Source: SXTU01 sp964496695
GTDB taxonomy: Bacteria > Verrucomicrobiota > Verrucomicrobiia > Limisphaerales > SXTU01
Reading direction: 5' to 3'
DNA: 64,000 nucleotides
NCBI GenBank assembly: GCA_964496695.1
Contig: CAZCBE010000001.1
Span: forward strand, 1-64,000
Shown here: piece by piece, positions 52,885 through 61,823 of the stretch
How positions within the stretch are numbered: position 1 is the first letter of the stretch
How the letters are laid out: each line of letters starts with the position of its first letter
Position numbers and translations under genes: made by a program
Notes under the pieces: model-generated
What the model was told of the DNA's origin: nothing
Database searches by the model: none
The model's input: the letters and a program-made list of their open reading frames with translations, nothing else

Positions 52885-54123
52885 CTATTTCTTCGTCAGG
52901 AACTTCTCGCTGAACGGCTCGCCGGCGACCGCGCCAAGCGACTTGATGATCTTGAACTGACCGGTCGCGAGAGTCTCACCGATGAACACCGGGTTAACCA
53001 GGTGATGGTTCGCCTGCATGGTCACCACACCGGTGGGGGCCTTGAAGGTCTGGCCGATGAGCGCGGGGCGGACCTTGTCCACCTCGAACGTGCCGGCCTT
53101 CTCAGCGGCCTGCTTCCAGAGATACACGCCGATGCGGGAGAGGTTCATCGGGCTGCAGGTCACACGGTCCTTGGCATCAATGCCGCTGACCTTGTAATCC
53201 GCGCCGGTGACGACGGGGGCCTTGATCCACTTCAGGAAGTCACCGACGAACTTGGTGTTCTCCGGGGACTTGATGGACATGAAGTAGGTCCAGCAGCCGA
53301 GGTGACCAACGAGCTGCTTGGCCGGGAGGCCGCGGAACTCATCCTCCGAGATGGAGAAGGAGACGACCGGGCAGTTCTCCGAGGTCAGGCCGGCGTTGGC
53401 GAACTCCTTGAAGAACGGCACGTTGGTGTCGCCGTTCAAGGTGCTGATGATGCAGGCCTTGCCGCCGGCGCTGAACTTCTTGATGGAAGCGACGATGGTC
53501 TGGTAGTCCGTGTGACCGAACGGCGTGTAGATCTCCTCGATGTCCGAGTCCGGGATGCCCTTGGACTTCAGATACTGCTTGAGGATCTTGTTCGTCGTGC
53601 GGGGATAGACGTAGTCCGAGCCCAGGAGGTAGAACTTCTTCTTGCCTTCCGCGAGCATGTAGTCCACCGACGGCACCGCCTGCTGGTTCACAGCCTCGGC
53701 GGTGTAGAAGATGTTCTTGGACAACTCCTCGCCCTCATACTGCACGGGGTAGAAGAGCAGGCCGTTGTTGCGCTCAAACACGGGGAGGCAGGACTTGCGG
53801 CTGACAGAGGTCCAGCAGCCGAAGACGACGGAGACCTTGTCCTTCACCAGCAACTGCTCGGCCTTTTCGGCGAACAGCGGCCAGTTGGACGCGGGGTCCA
53901 CGACCACGGGCTCGATCAGGTAGGGCTTGCCGCCCACCTTCACGCCGCCCGCCTTGTTGATCTCGTCGAACGTGAACAGGAGCACGTCCTTGAGCGAGGT
54001 TTCGCTGATGGCCATGGTGCCGGACAGCGAGTGGAGCACACCGACTTTGACTTTGTCCGCCGCCTGCGCCGAGACGCCGAGGGCGACCGCCGCCAGGGCG
54101 GCGAGGATTTTAGGAGCTTTCAT
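52885..54123 (-). CDS. urtA: Urea ABC transporter substrate-binding protein UrtA
   Basis: A 412-residue periplasmic binding protein. Signal peptide MKAPKILAALAAVALGVSAQAADK. The mature protein is the UrtA/Amic type: VKVGVLHSLSGTMAISETSLKDVLLFTFDEINKAGGV, VVVDPASNWPLFAEKAEQLLVKDKVSVVFGCWTSVSRKSCLPVFERNNGLLFYPVQYEGEE, and FYLLGSDYVYPRTTNKILKQYLKSKG. It is expected to bind urea, or short amides, with high affinity and to hand it to UrtBC. It is the first urt gene, 66 bp after the porin gene stop, so the porin and the transporter may be on one message. No separate promoter is evident in that gap. Confidence 0.95.
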   Translation of the reverse strand: MKAPKILAALAAVALGVSAQAADKVKVGVLHSLSGTMAISETSLKDVLLFTFDEINKAGGVKVGGKPYLIEPVVVDPASNWPLFAEKAEQLLVKDKVSVVFGCWTSVSRKSCLPVFERNNGLLFYPVQYEGEELSKNIFYTAEAVNQQAVPSVDYMLAEGKKKFYLLGSDYVYPRTTNKILKQYLKSKGIPDSDIEEIYTPFGHTDYQTIVASIKKFSAGGKACIISTLNGDTNVPFFKEFANAGLTSENCPVVSFSISEDEFRGLPAKQLVGHLGCWTYFMSIKSPENTKFVGDFLKWIKAPVVTGADYKVSGIDAKDRVTCSPMNLSRIGVYLWKQAAEKAGTFEVDKVRPALIGQTFKAPTGVVTMQANHHLVNPVFIGETLATGQFKIIKSLGAVAGEPFSEKFLTKK

Positions 54124-54189
54124 GTTTCAGGGGAGCTGAGGATTTTCAGTTTCAGGTTGACCAAGGTTTGCGTTTTGCAGGGACAGGGT

Positions 54190-55437
54190 TCAGAACGAAT
54201 AGGTCACGCCGCAACCCACGATGACGCGGCTCTTCTTGCCGTCGAGGCCACCCGTATAGGACGTCCGGTCGAAACGCAGTTCCGGCTGGATCTTGATGCT
54301 CGGCACGGGCTTGTAGTTCAGTGTGAGCGTCAGGCTCGCGAGATCGCCATCGGGATCAGCAGACACGATGCCGGCACCGGGACGGACGGCGGGTCCAAGC
54401 ACGCCGGTATCCTGGGCGATGTAGTCGCCGCGGAAGGCAAGTCCCAGTTGGGAGGTGAAGTCATACCACACCCAGCCGCCGATGGACCAGATGTCGGTCG
54501 TAACCGCAGGAGCATCAACGTTGAAGTAGTCAAACTCCCACCCGGTGCCGAGTTTCTCGGTAATTTGATAGCCACCGATGGTGCCAAAGCCCTTGACCAC
54601 CGTGGCGCCCGGCTGGCGGTCGTAGAAGAAGTAGAGGTTCTCCCAGACCTTGGCCGTGGGCTTGAAGTTCAGGCTGCCGCTGAAGGCCTTGCCGTCGTTG
54701 TTGTCAATGGGGCCTTGGAAGAGGCCGTTGTCCACGCGCAACGTCAAGCCGACCTTGTCGGTGAAGTTGTAGCTGGCCTGGATGCCGGCGGAGGGACCGT
54801 TGCCGGTGAACCACCACTGGTTGCCTTGCGAGAAGTTCGGGTTGGCCGCACCGCCGTCGCCGGACTCATAGTTCAGCAGCGAGATGAGCTCGCCCGCCTT
54901 GACGTTCAAGCCCGTGCCGATGGGGACGTTCATCTCAACATAGGCCTCGCGGACATCGTTGAAGCTGGTATTGCCACCGACGTTGGAGTTGAGCTGACCC
55001 GCATCATCACCAAACATGAGCGACACCTTGTAACCAGCGGCCCAGGTGTCCGTGGGGAGCGCCTTGCTGCCGACGCTGAGCTTGATCTTGTTGATGGAAA
55101 TGGAGTTGTTCCGGGTGTTCCACAGGTAGGCATCCGAAGCGCCGTCCGCCGGGCGCGCCGTGTTGTAGAAATACGACGCCTGGACAAAGCCGCTGATCTC
55201 GGTGTCCGCGAGGAATTTCAGCGTCTTGTTCGGGGTCTTGTCCTTGGGCAGGATGCCTTCCTTGACGGCGAGCGCCTCGATGTTCTCGAGCCGCTTCATC
55301 AGGTCGGCATTTTCCTTCTCCAATTTCTCCAATCGCGCGGCATCCTGAGCTCCGACCGAGGCCACCCCGGCCCCGACCAGCAGCGCAGTGCCAACACAGG
55401 TCCGCAGTGCTTTGTTTTTTAGGTTTTGTTTTGTCAT
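54190..55437 (-). CDS. Outer-membrane porin with N-terminal coiled coil
   Basis: A 415-residue outer-membrane protein. Signal peptide MTKQNLKNKALRTCVGTALLVGAGVASVGAQ. Residues about 33-55 form a short coiled coil (ARLEKLEKENADLMKRLENIEAL), which may help trimer assembly or peptidoglycan contact. The rest is a beta-barrel with ISGFVQASYFYNTARP, TWAAGYKVSLMFGDDAGQ, AYVEMNVPIGTGLNVKAGELISLLNYESGDG and a terminal Phe (IVGCGVTYSF). It resembles the BBP2-like/putative porins of Verrucomicrobia. As the first gene of the urea locus it probably lets urea or other small solutes into the periplasm. A sigma-54 promoter match is 58 bp upstream of the ATG. Confidence 0.88.
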   Translation of the reverse strand: MTKQNLKNKALRTCVGTALLVGAGVASVGAQDAARLEKLEKENADLMKRLENIEALAVKEGILPKDKTPNKTLKFLADTEISGFVQASYFYNTARPADGASDAYLWNTRNNSISINKIKLSVGSKALPTDTWAAGYKVSLMFGDDAGQLNSNVGGNTSFNDVREAYVEMNVPIGTGLNVKAGELISLLNYESGDGGAANPNFSQGNQWWFTGNGPSAGIQASYNFTDKVGLTLRVDNGLFQGPIDNNDGKAFSGSLNFKPTAKVWENLYFFYDRQPGATVVKGFGTIGGYQITEKLGTGWEFDYFNVDAPAVTTDIWSIGGWVWYDFTSQLGLAFRGDYIAQDTGVLGPAVRPGAGIVSADPDGDLASLTLTLNYKPVPSIKIQPELRFDRTSYTGGLDGKKSRVIVGCGVTYSF

Positions 55438-55494
55438 GGTCGTCGTAGTTGCGATTTCCGAACTTGGGCACTTCGCCCAAGCGGGGGGACCAAA

Positions 55495-55510
55495 AGCGAT
55501 GCCAATGCCA
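55495..55510 (-). promoter_or_regulatory. Sigma-54 (RpoN) promoter candidate
   Basis: On the minus strand TGGCATTGGCATCGCT matches the consensus TGGCACGN4TTGCW at the -24 element (TGGCA) and the -12 element (T-C-GC-T), with the required 10-base spacing between GG and GC. It would start transcription near 55484, giving a leader of about 46 nt to the porin ATG at 55437. Nitrogen-regulated urea operons in Proteobacteria often use NtrC and sigma-54; I found no convincing NtrC site here. The rest of 55438-55824 shows nothing else that I can support. Confidence 0.6.
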
Positions 55511-55824
55511 ATCAGCCAGCCGGTTCAAGAATGGTGAATGAAATCGGTTGCTCAAAAGCGTGTGACGGTTTCGTGACGCTCCTTTCCCCCACTGCTGACC
55601 GGGGGTTTTACCGTAGCCAAGAACCGTTGAGGGTGATCCGGATTGACCGTATCCGAGCTGACACCCCCATTTAGACAGGCCCATTCAGCCCGTTGTCCTG
55701 ATCGGAAGAAAACAAGGTGCTCAAAAATGAACACCGTGAGTGGACTGGGATGCGGAAGCCTCAAATCATCATCAGCACAACTTCCAGATTGATGCCTCCA
55801 TCCAAGCCCGCCACAGTCCCCGCC

Positions 55825-56901
55825 ATGTTGGCCAAGGTCTGTTCCGCTGCCGTGCAGGGCATTGAAGCGTATCCAGTTGAGGTCGAGGTCAACGTCGGCT
55901 GGGGCGACACGAAATTCACGCTGGTGGGCCTGCCCGACGCGGCGGTGCGCGAGTCCCTCGACCGCGTCACCACGGCGATGACGAACTCCGCGTTCAAGTT
56001 CCCGATGGGCAAGACCACCATCAATCTCGCCCCGGCGGACGTGCGCAAGGAAGGCCCGAGCTTCGATCTCCCCATCGCGCTGGGCTGGCTGGCCGCCAGC
56101 GAGCAGATCGAGACCGATCAGCTCGACAACTTCGCCATGGTCGGGGAGTTGGCGCTGACCGGCGCGGTCCGCCCGGTCAAAGGGGTGCTGACGATTGCGT
56201 TGCGCGCCAAGCAGGATGGCCGCGCCGGCGTGCTGGTGCCGGCCGAGAACGCCGCCGAGGCGGCCGTGGTGCAAGGCTTGCAGGTCATTCCCGTGCGGAA
56301 CCTGCGCGAGGCCGCCGGCTTCCTCGAAGGCGAGGTGAAGATCCCGCCCGCCAAGGTGGATCTGGACAAGATCTTCGAATGCACCGCCGACGAACTGGTG
56401 GACATGGCGGACGTGAAGGGCCAGGAGTCCGTGAAGCGCGCCCTCGAGATCAGCGCGGCGGGCGGCCATAACCTGCTGTTAATCGGCCCCCCCGGCACGG
56501 GCAAATCCATGCTGGCCAAACGCCTGCCCACGATTCTCCCGCCGCTCACGCTCGACGAAGCGCTGGAGACCACGAAGATTCACAGCATCGTCGGTGCGCT
56601 GGCTCCCGGCCAGGCGCTCATCACGCAACGCCCTTTTCGTTCGCCGCATCACACTGCCTCCGATGCCGGCTTGCTCGGCGGGAACATCAATCCAACCCCC
56701 GGTGAAATCTCGCTGGCACACCATGGCGTGCTGTTCCTCGATGAACTGCCGGAGTTCAAGCGCACCGTGCTGGAGACGATGCGCCAGCCACTGGAAGATG
56801 GCAAAGTCACCATCTCTCGCGCCGCTGGCACGATGACCTTCCCATCGCAATTCATGCTCGTGGCCGCGATGAACCCGACAGGTTTCGTTGCCTATTTGTG
56901 A
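55825..56901 (+). pseudogene. comM: comM/yifB (Mg-chelatase-like AAA ATPase), truncated by insertion
   Basis: 358 residues of an expected roughly 500. The start at 55825 (MLAKVCSAAVQGIEAYPVEVEV) is the family N-terminus. The N-terminal ChlI-type domain has GLPDAAVRESLDRV and PADVRKEGPSFDLPIALGWLA. The AAA core has Walker A GPPGTGKSM at 221-229 and Walker B GVLFLDELPEF at 301-311. Homology stops at FMLVAAMNP (343-351); normal proteins continue CPCG, but here the frame becomes TGFVAYL and stops. The cause is the integrated element that starts at about 56877. The C-terminal domain is lost, so ComM function (branch migration in natural transformation) is probably gone unless the element excises. 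Confidence 0.9.
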
Positions 56902-58354
56902 ATTCTTCAGAAGAAGGGAGGTAGCAGAGGGTTATGTCGATTTCGTCCCGATCAACGACGATCTTTTCGGTGATGCTTTCGATCAGTCGCCGCTTCTCGT
57001 CGTTCGACAGTTTTGGCCAAAGCAGGTGCAAGTTGCTTGCTTCCGCTGCCACCTCGTCGGTCGAAATCTGCCGGACTTCCAAGGCGTCCACCTCACCCTG
57101 AAGCTTGGGTAGTTCCGCTGCGAGCGCCCGCTCTTGGTCCTCCAAAGGACGGTAGAGCTTCCCGAAGCCATCGGGGGTGATTTGATCCGCTTGGAAGAGC
57201 TGATACACCTTCCGCATCTCAGCCCTCACTTTCTCCAGTTGCTTGCTGTGGGCGGCAAGCTGGTCCTTTCTGCCAGCGAGGTGTTCGTCGGCCTTGGCGA
57301 GGTGGGCCTTCACCTTGTCCTTAGAAACGAAGAAGTCTTTGAGTTCCTCGCGAAAGATCGCCTCGATGTCCTCAATGGGGATTTTGCTCCGGCATTTCGG
57401 GCAGACATACTTGGGGGAGCGGGAAAACACATACATTTTCTGCCCGCAGCCGCAGAACAGGAGGCCAGCGAACGGATGGACTGGCTTCGGCCCCTGTGGC
57501 CGCTTGTCCTCGCGTCCCGCCATGATCGTATTGCATTGCTGCCAAAGCTCCTCTGTGACGATTGCTTCGACGGGGGAGGACACCCATTCAGCTTCTGGTT
57601 TTGCGAGGAGCTTGCCCTTGCCGTTGCGAAAGGTGTGGTTGGAACGATATGTCCCTTTGGCGGTGGTATCTTGGATGAGCCGCGTGACGGTGGTGTCGGT
57701 GAACCGTGCGCCCTTCCGGGTGCGATACCCGGCCTCATTGAGCAGACGCGCGACGCTCTTCTTCCGCTTCTCCGTTGCAAAGAGCTCATACATCCGCTTT
57801 CGGACGGGAGCCTCGGCAGGATTGACGACCAGCTTGTTGTCTTTCCACATGTATCCGAAGGGAGCCGCCCCGCCAAGGCTCTTGCCGAGTTTCGCCCGTA
57901 TCTTGATCGACGCCTTCACACGGTCGGCGATCTCCTCGCGTTCCCATTGGCTGAGCGCCGCGATCATGGTGTAGAAGAGGCGGCCGGCGGGACTGCTGGT
58001 GTCGATCTTCTCCTGAAGGGAAATCATGTCTGTGTTGTGCTCCCGGAAGATGTCGGAGAATTCGAGGAGCTCCTTGGTGTTTCGGGCGAGACGGGCGAGC
58101 TTGGAGAAAATGAGGCCGGTGACTCGTCCGCTCTTGATGTCGGAGAGCATCCGCTTCGTCTCCGGGTGGTCCATGACCGTTTTGCCGGAAACCCCGGCCA
58201 AGTCATACACTTCCTTGACGGTCCATCCTTGGAACTTGGCGTATTCACGGGCACGCTGCTCGTGGTGTTCGGGACTCTCTCCCTGGGCCTGGTCATCGGT
58301 CGAAACGCGAATCCAGATACCAACCGATTTGGGCGAAACGCTATTGTCCTTCAT
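56852..58354 (-). CDS. Large serine recombinase (integrase)
   Basis: A 500-residue large serine recombinase. The catalytic Ser is S18 in IWIRVSTDDQAQGES. The resolvase domain runs to about 150 (GLIFSKLARLARNTKELLEF, ALSQWEREEIADR), the recombinase domain to about 280 (PFGYMWKDNKLVVNP, VARLLNEAGYRTRKG), and a zinc ribbon follows with C301, C303, C318 and C321. A coiled coil lies at about 345-425. It should integrate and excise the element between att sites. The stop at 56852 lies inside comM: the last residues (about RNLSGSSRPRA) are encoded by host DNA beyond the junction. It diverges from the HTH gene at 58436. Confidence 0.92.
   Translation of the reverse strand: MKDNSVSPKSVGIWIRVSTDDQAQGESPEHHEQRAREYAKFQGWTVKEVYDLAGVSGKTVMDHPETKRMLSDIKSGRVTGLIFSKLARLARNTKELLEFSDIFREHNTDMISLQEKIDTSSPAGRLFYTMIAALSQWEREEIADRVKASIKIRAKLGKSLGGAAPFGYMWKDNKLVVNPAEAPVRKRMYELFATEKRKKSVARLLNEAGYRTRKGARFTDTTVTRLIQDTTAKGTYRSNHTFRNGKGKLLAKPEAEWVSSPVEAIVTEELWQQCNTIMAGREDKRPQGPKPVHPFAGLLFCGCGQKMYVFSRSPKYVCPKCRSKIPIEDIEAIFREELKDFFVSKDKVKAHLAKADEHLAGRKDQLAAHSKQLEKVRAEMRKVYQLFQADQITPDGFGKLYRPLEDQERALAAELPKLQGEVDALEVRQISTDEVAAEASNLHLLWPKLSNDEKRRLIESITEKIVVDRDEIDITLCYLPSSEEFTNRQRNLSGSSRPRA
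56869..56890. other. Left attachment junction (attL candidate) in comM
   Basis: comM homology ends at ATGAACCCG (56869-56877), where the family continues into Cys-Pro-Cys codons. The sequence after ACAGG is unlike comM. A crossover dinucleotide for a serine integrase should lie within 56875-56885. The right junction and the rest of comM must lie beyond 64000. Confidence 0.7.
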
Positions 58355-58435
58355 ACACTACTTCATACCTGAAATTGGATTGGAAATGCAACACAAATGT
58401 ATCGCGTTTTACAATACTTCTGCTTTCCTTCATCC

Positions 58436-58693
58436 ATGTCGAATTCGAAGCTGGGACAACGGACGTGTAGTGAACATGAACTGGCGGCGCTCGCGAAGGA
58501 ATTCAGAGCCGGAGCAGGGGTATCGAAGGCGGAGGCTGCCCGACAACTCGGCGTCACGCGAGGCACCATCCAGCAGGCAGAAGAATACCCGGCAGTCAGT
58601 TTGACCAAGCTTCGGTTGCGAATGATCGAAGCGTTTTCGCCCTTCACCGTCGTCGGCCCCTTGTATCTGCTCCAGAAGAAGGTGCATCGCTGA
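58436..58693 (+). CDS. HTH (XRE-like) regulator
   Basis: An 85-residue protein. The start at 58436 (MSNSKLGQRTCSEHELAALAKEF) is preferred over an upstream in-frame ATG at 58397. An XRE-like helix-turn-helix lies at residues about 20-50 (LAKEFRAGAGVSKAEAARQLGVTRGTIQQAEEYP), in which SKAEAARQLGVTRGTIQQAE matches the scaffold and recognition helices. It is probably the element's own repressor or activator, acting on the 80-bp divergent gap with the recombinase gene. No second domain is present. Its stop is 5 bp from the convergent ATPase stop. Confidence 0.8.
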   Translation: MSNSKLGQRTCSEHELAALAKEFRAGAGVSKAEAARQLGVTRGTIQQAEEYPAVSLTKLRLRMIEAFSPFTVVGPLYLLQKKVHR

Positions 58694-58697
58694 TCCG

Positions 58698-61600
58698 TTA
58701 CCCCTTCTTCTGTTTTCGCAGCATGTAATCGGCAATGGAACTGATTGAAGCAGCTTCGGATTGCTTTTGGTCTGCCAGCGGTGTTTTCGCAACTTTGTGC
58801 TTCACCTTGTATCCCTTGATGATCTTTGGCCCCTGAGGGGTAGGCGGCTTTGGTAGAGGGAGTGACTGTAGGTGCGCAATGAACTCGTCCGGCAGAAAGA
58901 AGACAACCCCGCCGGTGGTTTCCTTTCCGAGACTTCCAACGACCGCAGCCCGTATCTTTTCGAGGCGGTCCTCGCTCAAGCAAATCACTGCCACGCTGGG
59001 GAAGCCTGCTTTGAGGCATTTCGAGACGTTGCCGACTTCGTGGTCGACGCTCGTGCTGAGCGAAATCTCACACGCAATGGATTTCGATTCACGAACGAGC
59101 AGCAAATCCACGCTCCCTTTGCCCTCAAGGACTTCCTTCTCAATGACACTGTGAAAACCGAGCGCTTCCGCTGCTTCCTTGACCCGCCTCTGTATCGCTT
59201 TGTGCTGGGCACCGCCCCGGCCCAAATCCGGCGGTGGAGGGGAGGACTCCGCTTCCTCGGGAGGCTTCGGAGCCGGTGCAACCTCCGGCGCTGCCGCGAC
59301 GGGTGGTGCAACCGGTGCCTGTTCTTCTTTCGAGCCCGTCACCTTGGGACGTTCGGCAGCTTTTGGTTCCGGCTCCGGCGGCACCGGCGGGGGAACCGGT
59401 TTGGCCTTCGCAGGCTTCGGCTCCGCGTCCTCAGCGGCAAACGCCGCCCGCAATGCCGCCTCAATGTCCGCCCTCGGCGTGCCATACCGTTTTCTCGAAG
59501 CCGTGATGACTGCCTGTCGGGTGGCCTCGGCTTGGGCAAGCTCCGGTTCCTCCGGCAGTGGAATCGTGAGGTTGAAATCCCCATCCGCTTTCTCCACTCG
59601 GCAGATGGCCTGCCCCGTCTCCAAGTTCTGGATGTCCCGGGCCTCGAAGTTCGCGAACCCGTTCTCCAATGTCCGCGCATCGGCATCCCCGACCCGAAAC
59701 ACGACACGGGTATATGGATTGGAGAGGACCGCACTGGCCACCTCGCGGTCACGGTCCAACTGCCGCAACTCCTGGTGGGCGAGGATGAGTCCAAGGCGAT
59801 ACTTCCGGGCGCCGGTCAGGATTTCCGCCATGGATGGCGTGATGAAATTCTGGAACTCGTCCACGTAGAGCCAAAAGGGACGACGGGACTCCGCCCGCTG
59901 GGCTTGCCGGCTCATGGCCAACTGCTGGAACTTCGACACGAGCAAGCTGCCCAAGAGGAAGGCATTCTCCTTGCCCATCTGTCCCTGCGGGAGCTTGGCG
60001 AGGAAGATTTTGCCCGTGTCGAGGATGTCGGCGAAGTCCAGGCGGTTCTCCCGCTGGGACACCATGTAGCGGATGGGCTTGGGGGAGAGGAACGTTTCGA
60101 GCCGGGTGAGCACAGGGCCGATGGACTTGTTGCCGGAGAGCTGGGTGAAGCCTTTGCGCCAGTAATAGAGGATGTCGGGGTCGGTGACGGAGGCGAGGAA
60201 CCGCTCGCGGAAAGCAGGTTCGATGAGGAAGCGACGGAGGTCGGCGAGCGTGCCGCCCTGGGAGCTTTCGAGGAACGCAAGGATGGCGTTCTGCAACACG
60301 CTTCCCATTTGGTCGCCCCATGAGGTCGAGAGACGCTGGAAGATGGACACGAGATCGGAAGCCAACAGGTTCTTCTCCAAATCGGAGTGGGCGGAGAGGA
60401 TGTTGAAGCCGATGGAATGGCTTTCGTCGGCGAGGTCCACGAGGACGACGTCGCCGACGCGCTCGGGAGGAATGATGCCGAGAATCCGTTCGACCAAATC
60501 GCCATGCGGGTCAAGGACACCAATACCTTCACCCGCTTCGATGTCCTGGCGAATGAGGTTCACGAGCATGGTGCTCTTGCCGGTGCCGGAGGCACCGATG
60601 ACGTGCATGTGCCGGACGCGCTGCTCGACGGAGAGGCGGACGGGCACTGACTGGCCAAGATGAATGTTTGCGCCCAGACAGAGGCCACTTGATTGCCGGA
60701 GTCCGGCTGGAACTGGGCGAGTGTTCTCAACAGCGCGGCGGAACTTGGGGGCGGCCACCTCGGAACCGGGGAAGTGAACGAATCCGGAGAGTTCCTTGGC
60801 GTTGAGGACCATGCCGCTCCGGCGGGACTGCCGGCGAAGCACGTCGTCCGCATGGGCATCCAGCGGATACTCCTTGTTGTGAAGGGGGATGAGCGCATTG
60901 CCCTCGGGATCGGCAAACACCCGTAGTCCATACGCGAGTTCGCGCGCGATTTCGGTCATCCGCTCGAACCCGTCTGCCTTCACCGCGATCCGCACGACTG
61001 CGCCATAGAGCGGAGCCGAGAACTTTTGCTTCGCGCCAATGAGGAACCGCTTTTCGTCGGGAAAGATCGCCTTATCCTCGGCATCGGTAAGCGTGCGCCA
61101 AGTGCTATCACGCCAGTCATTCTCGACGGGTTGGAAAAGGACTTGAAACAGTGCCAGTTCCCCGACGGCGAGTTCGCTCATGCCCGCGATCAAGCCAACA
61201 AAAGGATCAACTGCCGCGTCCGTGGCCAGTGGCAGCATGAATTCGTTCTCCAGTCCAAATTCGACCATGAGCGCGTCTGGGAAGGCGGCGTCCCAAGCCT
61301 CCGTGAGCGTATGGTCGGTGGGCAGAAAGGTCGCTTCGGGGAAAAAGGCAGTGAGCTGCCGGCGAACGACCGGGGCATCGGCCTTCCCGGCAGCAAATTG
61401 TGCGATGATGCTTGCCTCCGTGCCGAGCAGTTCGAAGGCGACCGGTTCAGCACAGACGGCGAGCCGGTCGAGAAACGTGGCAAAGGCATCCCGGCCAATG
61501 TCCAGCTTGGCCGGGAGTGCGGTCTGGAACTCAACGAGCTGGCCGCGCTCCAAGGCGATTGACTCTGGTTCTGGCTTGGGGTCTGGGTTGGCTTGCGAGG

Positions 61601-61817
61601 GTGCGGGTTCCGATGCCAGCCAGCGGCTGAGCCCTGCGACGAATGAGCTAAGGGCCGTTGGGCGACGACCATCGTCCACGATCTCCGCCAAGGTATATCC
61701 CCGAAACGGCTGGAAAGGTGGCTCCGGGGCAACCGCGTGAGGAAAGATCTGCCAGCCCCGTCCGCGCCGTTCAAAGGCGCTGAACTGGGCGGACCATTGC
61801 TCGTGGATGCTCGCCAT
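58698..61817 (-). CDS. VirD4/TraG-like conjugative ATPase with C-terminal nuclease-like domain
   Basis: A 1039-residue protein. Residues 1-370 are an N-terminal region without a clear membrane helix. The RecA-like motor has Walker A GASGTGKST at 408-416, DPHGD at 436-440 and Walker B FWLYVDEFQNF at about 648-658, as in VirD4/TraD/TraG-like coupling ATPases that pump DNA. A Pro/Ala/Glu-rich linker (about 795-870) follows, then a compact domain at 873-990: FHSVIEKEVLEGKGSVDLLLVRE and KSIACEISL place E893/E895, D904 and E917 as in PD-(D/E)XK nucleases, but the last Lys is replaced (E-x-S), so activity is doubtful. It probably moves or processes element DNA. It lies 6 bp after the membrane-protein gene. 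Confidence 0.82.
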   Translation of the reverse strand: MASIHEQWSAQFSAFERRGRGWQIFPHAVAPEPPFQPFRGYTLAEIVDDGRRPTALSSFVAGLSRWLASEPAPSQANPDPKPEPESIALERGQLVEFQTALPAKLDIGRDAFATFLDRLAVCAEPVAFELLGTEASIIAQFAAGKADAPVVRRQLTAFFPEATFLPTDHTLTEAWDAAFPDALMVEFGLENEFMLPLATDAAVDPFVGLIAGMSELAVGELALFQVLFQPVENDWRDSTWRTLTDAEDKAIFPDEKRFLIGAKQKFSAPLYGAVVRIAVKADGFERMTEIARELAYGLRVFADPEGNALIPLHNKEYPLDAHADDVLRRQSRRSGMVLNAKELSGFVHFPGSEVAAPKFRRAVENTRPVPAGLRQSSGLCLGANIHLGQSVPVRLSVEQRVRHMHVIGASGTGKSTMLVNLIRQDIEAGEGIGVLDPHGDLVERILGIIPPERVGDVVLVDLADESHSIGFNILSAHSDLEKNLLASDLVSIFQRLSTSWGDQMGSVLQNAILAFLESSQGGTLADLRRFLIEPAFRERFLASVTDPDILYYWRKGFTQLSGNKSIGPVLTRLETFLSPKPIRYMVSQRENRLDFADILDTGKIFLAKLPQGQMGKENAFLLGSLLVSKFQQLAMSRQAQRAESRRPFWLYVDEFQNFITPSMAEILTGARKYRLGLILAHQELRQLDRDREVASAVLSNPYTRVVFRVGDADARTLENGFANFEARDIQNLETGQAICRVEKADGDFNLTIPLPEEPELAQAEATRQAVITASRKRYGTPRADIEAALRAAFAAEDAEPKPAKAKPVPPPVPPEPEPKAAERPKVTGSKEEQAPVAPPVAAAPEVAPAPKPPEEAESSPPPPDLGRGGAQHKAIQRRVKEAAEALGFHSVIEKEVLEGKGSVDLLLVRESKSIACEISLSTSVDHEVGNVSKCLKAGFPSVAVICLSEDRLEKIRAAVVGSLGKETTGGVVFFLPDEFIAHLQSLPLPKPPTPQGPKIIKGYKVKHKVAKTPLADQKQSEAASISSIADYMLRKQKKG

Positions 61818-61823
61818 TGGGCG

